From: Tropicimonas aquimaris
GTDB taxonomy: Bacteria; Pseudomonadota; Alphaproteobacteria; Rhodobacterales; Rhodobacteraceae
Length of the DNA stretch: 64,000 nucleotides
NCBI RefSeq assembly: GCF_042676185.1
Contig: NZ_JBHTJT010000023.1
Coordinates: 6,581 to 70,580, forward strand
Direction of reading: 5' to 3'
Numbering within the stretch: position 1 is the first letter of the stretch; the number at the start of each line of letters is the position of its first letter. The notes below the pieces were generated by a model. It was not told where the DNA came from. It did no database searches and saw nothing but the letters and a program-made list of their open reading frames with translations. Below are positions 44,368 to 53,023 of this stretch, piece after piece. The position numbers and the translations under genes were made by a program.

Positions 44368-45345
44368 ATGAAGATCTGCATATTCGGAGCGGGCGCCATC
44401 GGCGGCTTCATGGGGGCGCGGCTGGCGCGGACCGGGGCGGAGGTGAGCCTGGTGGCGCGCGGCCCCAACCTGGAGGCGATCCGGACCAACGGGCTGACCC
44501 TGCTGGAAGAGGGCGCCGAGCCCGAAACGGCGCGGCTCCGGGCCTCCGACGACCCTTCGGACCTCGGCCCGCAGGACTACGTGATCGTGACGCTCAAGGC
44601 GCATTCGGTGCCCGGGGTGGTCGACCGGATGCAGCCGCTTCTCGGGCCCGAGACCACGGTCGTCTGGGGCGTCAACGGCTTGCCCTGGTGGTATTTCCAC
44701 CAGGTCGGCGGAGCATACGAAGGCACCCGGCTCGCCACGGTCGATCCGGGCGACGTACAGTGGGACGGCATTGGCCCGGAGCGGATCCTCGGCTGCGTGG
44801 TCTACCCGGCGGCCGAGATGCCGGAGGCGGGCGTGGTGCGCCATGTCGAGGGCAACCGCTTTTCGCTGGGCGAGCCGGACGGGTCGAAATCCGACCGGGC
44901 GCAAGCGCTGTCGAAGCTGATGGGCGAGGCGGGCCTGCGGGCGCCGGTGCGGCCGCGCATCCGCGAGGAGATCTGGATCAAGCTCTGGGGCAACCTCTCG
45001 TTCAATCCGATCTCGGCGCTGACCCATGCCACGCTCGACGTTCTCTGCACCGATCCCGGCTGCCGGCCGCTGGTGCGCGAGATGATGGTCGAGGCGCAGG
45101 CCATCGGCGAGGCGCTCGGCGTGCGCTTCCCCATCGAGGTCGACCGCCGCATCGACGCGGGCGCCGAAGTGGGCGTGCATCGCACCTCCATGCTGCAGGA
45201 CCTGGAACTCGGCCGGCCGATGGAGATCGACGCGCTGGTCGCCTCGGTGCAGGAGCTGGGGCGGCTGGTGGACCTGCCGACGCCGATGATCGACACGATC
45301 CTCGCGCTGGTTCAGCTCCGGGCGCGGTCGGCGGGGCTTTACTGA
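44368..45345 (+). CDS. Ketopantoate reductase-family 2-oxoacid reductase
   Basis: The 325-residue protein has the NADPH-binding GAGAIGGFMGARLARTG, VTLKAHSVP with the catalytic Lys, and the ApbA C-terminal domain with IKLWGNLSFNPISALTHA and VHRTSMLQDLELGRPMEIDA. These match 2-dehydropantoate 2-reductases. The long insertion with VNGLPWWYFHQ and the operon position behind the FAH and ligase genes make a catabolic 2-oxoacid reductase more likely than pantothenate synthesis. It starts 9 bases after the ligase stop. Confidence 0.9.
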   Translation: MKICIFGAGAIGGFMGARLARTGAEVSLVARGPNLEAIRTNGLTLLEEGAEPETARLRASDDPSDLGPQDYVIVTLKAHSVPGVVDRMQPLLGPETTVVWGVNGLPWWYFHQVGGAYEGTRLATVDPGDVQWDGIGPERILGCVVYPAAEMPEAGVVRHVEGNRFSLGEPDGSKSDRAQALSKLMGEAGLRAPVRPRIREEIWIKLWGNLSFNPISALTHATLDVLCTDPGCRPLVREMMVEAQAIGEALGVRFPIEVDRRIDAGAEVGVHRTSMLQDLELGRPMEIDALVASVQELGRLVDLPTPMIDTILALVQLRARSAGLY

Positions 45346-45446
45346 CCGCGACGGCCGGGCGGGGATGAGCCGAGCCCGCCGGTTTGGGCTTGGCCGAGTC
45401 CGGCGGGGGCTGTAAACCGGGCTTCCCAACGGAGTTCCGGAGCGCC

Positions 45447-47771
45447 ATGACAGCTGACACCCCCCGCATCGCCCGCAGCATCGCAACCGAAATCGGCGCC
45501 CGGCCGGAGCAGGTGACCGCCGCCATCGGGTTGCTGAACGAAGGGGCGACCGTCCCCTTCATCGCGCGCTACCGCAAGGAGGCCACCGGCGGGCTGGACG
45601 ACACCCAGCTGCGCAACCTGTCGGAGCGGTTCGCCTACCTGACCGAGATGGAGGCGCGGCGGAGGGTGATCCTCGATTCGATCCGCGAGCAGGGCAAGCT
45701 GACCGAGGATCTGGAGAAGCGGCTGGTGACGGCCGAGACCAAGGCTGCGCTCGAAGACCTCTACCTGCCCTACAAACCGAAGCGGCGCACCCGTGCGATG
45801 ATCGCCCGCGAGCGGGGCCTGGGCGGGCTGGTCGATGCGATCCTGGCCGACCGCGCCACGCCGCCCGAGTCACTGGCCCAGGGCTTCATCACCGACGAGG
45901 TGTCCGACACCAAGGAGGCGCTCAACGGCGCGCGCGACATCCTCGTGGAGACGCTGGCGGAGAATGCCGACCTGCTGGGCCGCCTGCGCGAGTTCATGCA
46001 GGCGCGGGCCTACCTGACCTCCCGCGTGAACGAGGGCGAGGAGGAGAAGGGCGCCAAGTTCTCCGACTATTTCGACCATCGCGAACTTTGGGCCGACGTG
46101 CCGAGCCACCGGGCGCTGGCGATGTTCCGCGGCAGCAACGAGGGCATCCTGCGGCTCGACATCGCGCCCGATCCGGAGGCCGACCTCCCGGCGGTGGAGG
46201 CGATGGTCTGCGCCGCGCTCGACACCCGCGGCGACGGCCCCGGCGATGCCTGGCTGCGCGGCGTGGCGGGCTGGGCTTGGCGGGTGAAACTGAGCCTGAC
46301 CATGCTGCTCGACCTGCAGGGCGAGCTTCGCGCGCGGGCGCAGGAAGAGGCGATCCGCGTCTTCTCCCGCAACCTCAAGGACCTGCTGCTGGCGGCCCCC
46401 GCCGGCAACCGCGCGACGATGGGGCTCGACCCCGGCATCCGCACCGGCGTAAAGGTCGCCGTGGTCGATGCGACCGGCAAGCTGCTCGACACCGAAACGG
46501 TCTATCCGTTCCAGCCCAAGAACGACCTGCGCGGCGCGCAAGCCGCGCTGGCCCGGCTGATCCGCCAGCACGGCGTGCAGCTCATCGCCATCGGCAACGG
46601 CACCGCCAGCCGCGAGACCGAGCGCATGGTGGCCGAGCTGATCGGCGACCTGCCGGCACCCAAGCCGATGAAGGTCGTGGTCTCCGAGGCCGGCGCCTCG
46701 GTCTATTCCGCCTCCGAACTGGCGGCGAAGGAATTCCCCGGGCTCGACGTGTCGCTGCGCGGTGCGGTCTCCATCGCGCGGCGCCTGCAGGACCCGCTGG
46801 CCGAACTTGTGAAGATCGAGCCCAAGGCCATCGGGGTCGGCCAGTACCAGCACGATGTCGACCAGTTCCGCCTCGCCAAGGCGCTCGACGCGGTGGTCGA
46901 GGACGCGGTGAACGCGGTCGGCGTCGATCTCAACATGGCCTCCGCCCCGCTGCTGGCGCGGGTTTCCGGCGTCGGGTCGACGCTCGCGGAATCCATCGTC
47001 GCGCATCGCGATGCCAACGGGCCCTTCGACACCCGCAAGGACCTGCTCAAGGTCGCCCGCCTCGGGCCGCGCGCCTTCCAGCAATGCGCGGGCTTCCTGC
47101 GGATCCGCGAGGGCAAGGAACCGCTCGACGCCTCCGCCGTGCACCCCGAGGCCTACGAGGTCACCCGCCGGATCGTCGCCGCCTGCGGGCGCGACCTGCG
47201 CAGCCTGATGGGCGACGAGGCGCGGCTCCGGACGCTCCGCGCCGAGGATTTCGTCGACGAGACCTTCGGTCTGCCCACGGTGCGCGACATCCTCTCCGAG
47301 CTTGCCAAGCCCGGCCGCGACCCGCGCCCGGAGTTCGTCACCGCGAAATTCACCGACGGGGTGGAGCAGATCACCGACCTGAAGCCGGGGATGCTGCTGG
47401 AGGGCACGGTGACCAACGTCGCGGCCTTCGGCGCCTTCGTCGATGTCGGCGTGCACCAGGACGGCCTGGTCCACATCTCGCAGCTCGCCGACCGGTTCGT
47501 GAAGGACCCCCACGAGGTGGTGAAGACCGGCGACGTGGTGAAGGTGCGGGTGATGGAGGTCGACGTAGCGCGCAAGCGCATCGGCCTGTCGATGAAAAAG
47601 GACCCGGAGCGCGGCGGCGACCGTCCGGAACGCGCCACCGGCGGCGCCTCCGGCCGCGGCCGGCCGCAGAAGGGCCAGGCGCCGCGCGGCAAGTCCGGCG
47701 GCGCCACGTCCGGCAACGGCGGCACCGGCTCCTTCGGGGCGGCACTGCTCGATGCGATGAAGCGCGACTGA
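45447..47771 (+). CDS. tex: Tex family RNA-binding transcription accessory protein
   Basis: The 774-residue protein has the full Tex layout: an N-terminal helical domain (GLNEG-like ATVPFIARYRKEATGGLDDT, in part VPFIARYRKEATGG), the YqgF-like nuclease fold (LGLDPGIRTGVKVAVVD), a helix-hairpin-helix pair (ARVSGVGSTLAESIVAHRD), and a C-terminal S1 domain (GMLLEGTVTNVAAFGAFVDVG, shown in part). A Gly/Arg-rich tail of about 50 residues follows. Tex binds nucleic acid and acts in transcription and stress tolerance. The ATG at 45447 has GGAG about 12 bases upstream. It converges with the patatin gene, with only 25 bases between. Confidence 0.96.
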   Translation: MTADTPRIARSIATEIGARPEQVTAAIGLLNEGATVPFIARYRKEATGGLDDTQLRNLSERFAYLTEMEARRRVILDSIREQGKLTEDLEKRLVTAETKAALEDLYLPYKPKRRTRAMIARERGLGGLVDAILADRATPPESLAQGFITDEVSDTKEALNGARDILVETLAENADLLGRLREFMQARAYLTSRVNEGEEEKGAKFSDYFDHRELWADVPSHRALAMFRGSNEGILRLDIAPDPEADLPAVEAMVCAALDTRGDGPGDAWLRGVAGWAWRVKLSLTMLLDLQGELRARAQEEAIRVFSRNLKDLLLAAPAGNRATMGLDPGIRTGVKVAVVDATGKLLDTETVYPFQPKNDLRGAQAALARLIRQHGVQLIAIGNGTASRETERMVAELIGDLPAPKPMKVVVSEAGASVYSASELAAKEFPGLDVSLRGAVSIARRLQDPLAELVKIEPKAIGVGQYQHDVDQFRLAKALDAVVEDAVNAVGVDLNMASAPLLARVSGVGSTLAESIVAHRDANGPFDTRKDLLKVARLGPRAFQQCAGFLRIREGKEPLDASAVHPEAYEVTRRIVAACGRDLRSLMGDEARLRTLRAEDFVDETFGLPTVRDILSELAKPGRDPRPEFVTAKFTDGVEQITDLKPGMLLEGTVTNVAAFGAFVDVGVHQDGLVHISQLADRFVKDPHEVVKTGDVVKVRVMEVDVARKRIGLSMKKDPERGGDRPERATGGASGRGRPQKGQAPRGKSGGATSGNGGTGSFGAALLDAMKRD

Positions 47772-47796
47772 CGCCCGCCTGGCCCGCCCCGCCGGC

Positions 47797-48936
47797 TCAG
47801 GTCGGCGCGGGCGCGCCCTCGCCGGTCGGGTGCGTCCACAGGCTGCCCCCGACCGCGCGCTCGTAGCCGTGCCGGTAAAGCGCGTTCATGTAACCCGCGT
47901 CGAACCGGTTGGACGGGTCGTAGACGATCCCGCTCGCCGGATCGATGGCGGCCACCGCGAAGGACACGCCGTTGGCGCGGGCCCGCCGTGCCGCGGCCTG
48001 CACCGCGGAGAGCGCATTGGCCCGGATCATCGCGGTCAGCGCCTGCTGTGAGACGCCCAAGGCGCTGTGCGCCCCGTCGGTGGCCGCGGGCGTGAGCGTG
48101 TTGTTGATCAGGACATAGATCTGCCCCCGTCCCGGCGCGATGGCGGCCGGCAGCGCCAGGAACTGCATTTGAACCCCGCCGTCGACATGGGTCTCCGTCA
48201 GGGTCCCGCCGTCGACCGGGATCGCCAGCGCGACGGGCGGAAACACGCCCGGCAGCGCGGAGGAGGCCCGCAGGATACCGCGGAACAGGTCGTAGTGACC
48301 GGCCTGCGCGATCTTTCCCATGTTCCAGGCATGGCCGCGCGAGGTTTCCAGGCAGGAGGAGACGACGAACAGCCGCGCGCCATCCGCATGCCGCTCCGCA
48401 ACCGCGTCGATCAGGCTGTCGGGAACGAAGGTCTCCAGCAGTTTCCGCAGCCCTGCCGTGTCGTAGAGCGCCGAGCCGAAGACCGCGTCAGAGATCGATA
48501 GCGCCATGAAATCGTCCGCGTCGTACTCGGTGAAGATCCGCCGCAGCGCGTCGTCATAGGACGGGCCGAGAAAGGCGAAGGGCGCGATCAGCGCGCCGAC
48601 CGAGACGCCGGTGACCACGTCGAACGCCGGCCGATGCCCGGTCCGCGACCATCCCACGAGCGCGCCGGCCCCGAAGGCGCCATCCTCCCCGCCGCCGGAG
48701 ATCGCCAGCGTCATCGGACCTCTGGCAAGCTCAGCGGCGGGCAGGTGTTCGGACCATACCGAGGCGCCGGCATTCGCGGGCAGGCGCCAGCCGGACAGCG
48801 GGTCGTCCTCCGTGTAGGAGCGCGTCGAAAGCTCAGTGCGGGTCGGCTGCGCGCAGCCGGCGAGCGCGAGACCGGCGAGCCCGGCCAGCACCTGTCGGCG
48901 CCCGAGTCCGAAAGGGGTCAGGGGTGTGTCGGTCAT
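47797..48936 (-). CDS. Patatin-like phospholipase, predicted lipoprotein
   Basis: The 379-residue protein has a signal sequence with a twin-Arg (LGRRQVLAGLAGLALAGC) that ends in a lipobox, LALAGC, so it is probably lipidated. The patatin domain carries the oxyanion Gly-rich AISGGGEDGAFGAG, the nucleophile elbow TGVSVGA and the dyad Asp in HVDGG. A DUF-like C-terminal half includes YVLINNTLTP. It likely hydrolyses lipids at the envelope; the substrate is unknown. It is divergent from the sensor kinase gene across 235 bases, which suggests, but does not prove, that it belongs to that regulon. Confidence 0.9.
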   Translation of the reverse strand: MTDTPLTPFGLGRRQVLAGLAGLALAGCAQPTRTELSTRSYTEDDPLSGWRLPANAGASVWSEHLPAAELARGPMTLAISGGGEDGAFGAGALVGWSRTGHRPAFDVVTGVSVGALIAPFAFLGPSYDDALRRIFTEYDADDFMALSISDAVFGSALYDTAGLRKLLETFVPDSLIDAVAERHADGARLFVVSSCLETSRGHAWNMGKIAQAGHYDLFRGILRASSALPGVFPPVALAIPVDGGTLTETHVDGGVQMQFLALPAAIAPGRGQIYVLINNTLTPAATDGAHSALGVSQQALTAMIRANALSAVQAAARRARANGVSFAVAAIDPASGIVYDPSNRFDAGYMNALYRHGYERAVGGSLWTHPTGEGAPAPT

Positions 48937-49171
48937 CTGAACGTCATCCCGGTTGCGTGCCGGTCCGGCGACCGCGCCGCCATATGGCCAGCGCCGCCTG
49001 CCCTGCCCCGGCGAGGTCTCGTCTGCGTCGGGCACACCTTCCGGGGCCCTCTCCGAGGGGAAGATGACAGGCAAATGTGGGGCGAGAAGGAAGCCCGTGA
49101 ACGGAAATTTCACACCGTTGCAGTGAGGCTTCGCCGCGCCGCTCCATCTTCGCTTCACATTGAAAGGGCTA

Positions 49172-50602
49172 ATGGGCGATATGGGCCCCATGCGATTGTC
49201 CCTGACCTACAGGCTTTTTGCCGCCATCGGCCTGGCTTCCATGCTGGTCGTGGTGGTTATGGCGTTGCTGGTCGCCTACGGCATGCGCGAGGGGTTCTCG
49301 GTCTACCTGCTGAAGGGCGAGCTGCGCCGGCTGGACGGGCTGGCCGAAACCCTGGCCGCCGATTACGATTCCGGGGCCGGCGGCTGGCCGGAGCTCGAGG
49401 GCGACCCGCGGCGCTGGACCGATTACGTCGTGCGTCAGACCAGTCCGGACGGCCGGGCGATACCCAAGCCGCCGCCGCGCGGGCCGAGGCGGCCCGCCCC
49501 CTTCGCCGAGCGTCTCTCGCTGCTCGATGCCCAGCAACAGGTGATAATCGGCGCGCCGGTCGGGGCCGCCCAGGTCGAGCTGTTGCCGATCCTCGCGCCG
49601 GGCGCCGACGCCGATGCCGCCCCGATCGGCTGGCTCCGGCTGGCCGCCCCCGGAGGCGTGCTTTCCGAGACCGACGCCTTCTTCCTGCGCGGTCAGATCA
49701 CCTCGCTGCTGCTGGCGGCCTCGGTTGCGCTGGCCGTCTCGGCGGCGGTGGCGCTCCTTGTCGCCCGCCAGTTCCTCGCGCCGATCCAGGCGCTGGAGAC
49801 CGGGGCCAAGCGGCTGGCCAGCGGCGACTATGCCTCGCGCATCCCCAATGACCGGCGCGACGAGCTGGGCAAGCTGATCGACCATTACAACCAGCTCGCG
49901 CAGAGCCTCGAGGCGTCCGAGATCGCGCAGCGGCAGTGGATGTCGGACACCAGCCACGAATTGCAGACTCCGCTGGCGGTGCTGAGGGCGAATATCGAGG
50001 CGCTGCAGGATGGCGTTCGTACGGCCGATGCCCGGACGCTGGGCGCGATGGACGACGCGGTGGGCCGGCTGACGCGGCTGATCGGCGACCTGCGCACCCT
50101 CACGCACGGCCACGAGACCGGCTTTGCCGAGGCCCGCTCCACCGAGGATCTCGGGCTGATCCTGCGCGAGGCGGCGGATGTGATCGCGCCGGACTTCTCC
50201 GCCGCCGGGCTGGACCTGTCGGTGGAGGCCGGCGAAGGCGTGCTGATGCGCTGCAATGCGCAAAGAATTCGCCAGGTTTTCGACAACCTGCTCGGCAACG
50301 CGCTGCGCTATACCGATGCGCCTGGGCGCGTGGTGGCCATTGTCGAGGAGGACGCGCGGCAGGTCCGGATCACGGTCACCGACACCCCGCCGGCGCCGCC
50401 CGAGGAGGCGATGCCGCATCTGTTCGACCGGTTCTTCCGGGCCGAGGCCTCGCGATCGCGGGCGCATGGCGGCTCCGGGTTGGGCCTGTCGATCTGCGCC
50501 GCCATTGTCGAGGGGCACGGCGGAAAGATTCACGCCCGGAAAGCCGGGTCCGGGGGGCTGCAGATCGAGATCCTGCTGCCCGCTGACGGAGGAACCTCAT
50601 GA
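49172..50602 (+). CDS. BaeS-like sensor histidine kinase
   Basis: The 476-residue inner-membrane kinase has two membrane segments (LFAAIGLASMLVVVVMALLVA, in part, and ITSLLLAASVALAVSAAVALL) around a periplasmic sensor domain of about 130 residues. A HAMP domain (FLAPIQALETGAKRLASGDY), the H-box SDTSHELQTPLAVLRANIEAL with the phospho-His, the N-box NLLGNALRY and the G2 motif GGSGLGLSICAAIVEGH follow. The G1 region reads DTPPAPPEE instead of DxGxG, close to the variant in E. coli BaeS (DSAPG). I chose the ATG at 49172 with AAAGGG just upstream; in-frame ATGs at 49181 and 49190 are alternatives. The stop overlaps the regulator gene by ATGA. Confidence 0.92.
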   Translation: MGDMGPMRLSLTYRLFAAIGLASMLVVVVMALLVAYGMREGFSVYLLKGELRRLDGLAETLAADYDSGAGGWPELEGDPRRWTDYVVRQTSPDGRAIPKPPPRGPRRPAPFAERLSLLDAQQQVIIGAPVGAAQVELLPILAPGADADAAPIGWLRLAAPGGVLSETDAFFLRGQITSLLLAASVALAVSAAVALLVARQFLAPIQALETGAKRLASGDYASRIPNDRRDELGKLIDHYNQLAQSLEASEIAQRQWMSDTSHELQTPLAVLRANIEALQDGVRTADARTLGAMDDAVGRLTRLIGDLRTLTHGHETGFAEARSTEDLGLILREAADVIAPDFSAAGLDLSVEAGEGVLMRCNAQRIRQVFDNLLGNALRYTDAPGRVVAIVEEDARQVRITVTDTPPAPPEEAMPHLFDRFFRAEASRSRAHGGSGLGLSICAAIVEGHGGKIHARKAGSGGLQIEILLPADGGTS

Positions 50603-51273
50603 ACGAAAGCCCCCGCATCCTGATCGTCGAGGACGAGCCCGACCTGGCCGAGATCATCTGCGACTACATCCGCCGCGAGGGGATGGAGGCCGAGATCCTG
50701 CTGGAAGGGCGCGGCGCGGTGGAAACCATTCTGCGCACCCGGCCGGACCTGGTGGTTCTGGACATCATGCTGCCCGGCAAGGACGGGCTGGCGATTTGCC
50801 GCGAGATCCGGGCCCAGAGCGACATCCCGATCATCCTGGAGACCGCCCGCGCCGAGGCAATCGACCGCCTCCTCGGGCTCGAGATCGGCGCCGACGATTA
50901 CCTCTGCAAGCCCTTCTCGCCCCGTGAGCTGGTGGCGCGGATCAAGGCGGTGCTGCGGCGCACCATGCCATCGGGCGAGCCGGGCACCCCGCCGCTGACC
51001 ATGGACCCCTCGACCTGGCGGGCTGCGCTGTTCGGCAAGCCGCTGGAACTGACGCGCCGCGAGTTCCAGGTGCTGGAGGTGCTCCACAAGCGGCCCGGGC
51101 GGGTGTTCTCCCGCGCGCAACTGCTGGAGCTGGCCTTTCCCGAGGATGCCGATGTCATCGACCGGACGATCGACACCCATATCAAGAACATCCGCAGCAA
51201 GATGAAACGCATCGAGCCCGAGGCGGATCTCATCCGCTCGGTCTATGGCGTGGGCTACGCGCTGGACGGTTGA
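50599..51273 (+). CDS. BaeR-like OmpR-family response regulator
   Basis: The 224-residue regulator pairs with the upstream kinase. The receiver has ILIVEDEPDLAEIICDYIR, the acceptor Asp in LVVLDIMLPGKDGL, and LLGLEIGADDYLCKPFSPREL, very like BaeR. The winged-helix output domain has LTRREFQVLEVLHKRPGRVFSR (in part) and ends IRSVYGVGYALDG. BaeSR systems govern envelope stress and efflux in enterobacteria; whether this one does is inference. Its last codons overlap the U-run of the terminator for the convergent small gene. Confidence 0.93.
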   Translation: MNESPRILIVEDEPDLAEIICDYIRREGMEAEILLEGRGAVETILRTRPDLVVLDIMLPGKDGLAICREIRAQSDIPIILETARAEAIDRLLGLEIGADDYLCKPFSPRELVARIKAVLRRTMPSGEPGTPPLTMDPSTWRAALFGKPLELTRREFQVLEVLHKRPGRVFSRAQLLELAFPEDADVIDRTIDTHIKNIRSKMKRIEPEADLIRSVYGVGYALDG

Positions 51274-51323
51274 AAAAAAGGGCGGCCGACCTGCGAGAGA
51301 ACGAGTGGGTTCGCAGGCCGGCC
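51273..51323 (-). terminator. Rho-independent terminator of the small secreted-protein gene
   Basis: GGCCGACCTGCGA and TCGCAGGCCGGCC form a 13-bp stem with one mismatch and a 14-base loop. On the minus strand it is followed by GCCC and seven T. The U-run coincides with the stop of the plus-strand response regulator gene. Confidence 0.85.
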
Positions 51324-51475
51324 TACCACGGATCCCGGAATGCACCGGCGACAGAGCGGGCCGGAACCGGGAACCGGGCGTCAGCCAGATCACGCGCACC
51401 CTTGAACGTGGGGAAGAGACGGGGCGCAGACCGGCCAACCAGGCACAGCAGAGAGAGTAGAAAAACGCGTTCGGA

Positions 51476-51748
51476 TCAGTTTCCGGGTGCGGGGGCCCCT
51501 GCGGGGAGACAGGCGAGCTGCTTCTCCGGTGTCGAAATGCAGCTGCCCTCGGCCGAGCGGTTGTCGCGCGGGTTGGTCATGGAGCAGGCATCGCCCACGG
51601 CCTTGCCGACGCAGGCCTCGATGGCTTCCGGCGGCGCGCCGTTGCCGCCTCCGGGAGGCTGCCCCTGCGCCGAGGCCATCCAGGCCGTCGTCGCCAGCAT
51701 CACCCCGCCAAGGGCGAGCATGCCAAGAAGTTGGGTAAGGGTCTTCAC
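51476..51748 (-). CDS. Small secreted four-cysteine protein
   Basis: This 90-residue product has a signal peptide (LLGMLALGGVMLATTAWMASA) ending before QGQPP, and a mature region of about 60 residues with four Cys (EACVGKAVGDACSMTNPRDN, SCISTPEKQLACLP) that could form two disulfides. The start is a GTG at 51748 with GGAGG 9 bases upstream; a longer frame is rejected. I recognise the sequence type (PEAIEACVGK, DACS) from other bacteria, but no function is known. It converges on the BaeSR-like pair and has its own terminator. Confidence 0.75.
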   Translation of the reverse strand: MKTLTQLLGMLALGGVMLATTAWMASAQGQPPGGGNGAPPEAIEACVGKAVGDACSMTNPRDNRSAEGSCISTPEKQLACLPAGAPAPGN

Positions 51749-51979
51749 GAGCCTTCCTCCGTATTCGTTGTTCGCGTACCGGCGGCGCAAAACCTGAGAT
51801 CATCGCTGCCGGTGATGCTGAAACTAGGCGGCGACTGTGGAGGGAGAATGGGGAGAAGCGAGAAAATGCAGAATGTTAAGATATTGATTTCATGTCATAA
51901 TTGAGGGGAGAAATGCCGGAAAGGCGGCGTTCTCCATCCTCGCTGCACAAATCGACCACCCGGTTGGGATCTCAAGCTA

Positions 51980-53023
51980 TCAGATGATCTCGTCCTCGTC
52001 GAAGAGCGGATCTTCCTCGAGCTGGGCAGTCAGTTCGTCCATCGCCGTCTCCGCGGCGTCGTTCGAGCGCACCGAAGCGATGTGAAACAGCGCGTCGCCC
52101 TCGTTGACGATGGGCATGATGGCGCGGCCGATGATGATGCCGTCCATCAGCGCGTAGATCTCTTCCTCGCTCTCGCCGAAAGGGTCGGAGACCGCGCCGA
52201 GGCGCTCGTCCTTCGTCACCACGTCGCCCTCGCTCCGGTAGGTCCGCAGCAGCCCTCCGGCCGGCGAGCGCACCCATTTGCTCCGCGCGCAATAGAGTGG
52301 CGTTGCACGCGGCCGGGGCACCCGGCCGGCGGGCAGCATCCCCATCTCTCGCAGCACCCGCAGGATCCCGGAGACCCCGGCACGCACGCCCATCTCGTCG
52401 AACCGCAGCCCCTCGCCGGCCTCGTAGAGCAGCACGTTGACGCCGAGTTCGGCCGCGACACCGCGCAGCGAGCCCTCGCGGATCGGCGAGGTCAGGATCA
52501 CCGGCGCACCGAATTCGCGCGCCAGGTCGCGGGCGCGCGTGTCGTCGGGCGACACGCGAATCTGCGGCAGGTTGGTGCGGTGGATCGCAGCGGAGTGCAG
52601 ATCGATCCCGAGATCGCTGCGGCTCAGAATCTCGTCCACGAAGAGCCGCGCGAGGCGGGCGGCCAGCGATCCGGTCGCGCTGCCCGGAAAGCAACGGTTC
52701 AGGTCGCGCCGATCCGGCAGGTAGCGCGAATGGCTGAGAAAGCCGAAGGTGTTGACGATCGGCACCGCCAGCAGCGTGCCGCGCAGCGAGGACAGCACCG
52801 GCGCGCGCAGCAGTCGGCGGACGATCTCGACGCCGATCACCTCGTCGCCATGCACACCTGCGCTGACGAAAACGGTCGGACCCTCGCGCTTGCCGTGGAT
52901 CGCGTGGACCGACATCGTGACCGGCGTGTGGTCCGACAGCACACTGACCGGCAGGTCGACGGTGCGTCGCTCGCCCGGCGCGATCCGCACTCCGCCGATC
53001 TCCAGGTCGGCGCGTTTCGGCAT
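51980..53023 (-). CDS. AstE/AspA-family succinylglutamate desuccinylase-like zinc hydrolase
   Basis: The 347-residue protein has the zinc carboxypeptidase-like fold: SAGVHGDEVIGVEIVRRLL with the His-x2-Glu metal ligands, NTFGFLSHSRYLPDRRDLNR, LGIDLHSAAIHRTNLPQ with the third ligand and YEAGEGLRFDEMG. A C-terminal beta-barrel-like domain and an acidic tail (LEEDPLFDEDEII) end it. Family members remove acyl groups from glutamate or aspartate. It overlaps rimK by ATGA, which suggests action on RimK products or related N-acyl glutamyl groups. Confidence 0.9.
   Translation of the reverse strand: MPKRADLEIGGVRIAPGERRTVDLPVSVLSDHTPVTMSVHAIHGKREGPTVFVSAGVHGDEVIGVEIVRRLLRAPVLSSLRGTLLAVPIVNTFGFLSHSRYLPDRRDLNRCFPGSATGSLAARLARLFVDEILSRSDLGIDLHSAAIHRTNLPQIRVSPDDTRARDLAREFGAPVILTSPIREGSLRGVAAELGVNVLLYEAGEGLRFDEMGVRAGVSGILRVLREMGMLPAGRVPRPRATPLYCARSKWVRSPAGGLLRTYRSEGDVVTKDERLGAVSDPFGESEEEIYALMDGIIIGRAIMPIVNEGDALFHIASVRSNDAAETAMDELTAQLEEDPLFDEDEII

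Noticed and set aside
45870..47513. 547-codon minus-strand frame opposite tex
   Set aside because: Tex motifs are clear on the plus strand; the opposite frame has none.
51270..51797. 175-codon plus-strand frame after the response regulator
   Set aside because: It lacks a ribosome site and overlaps the small secreted protein, which has a signal peptide, ribosome site and terminator.
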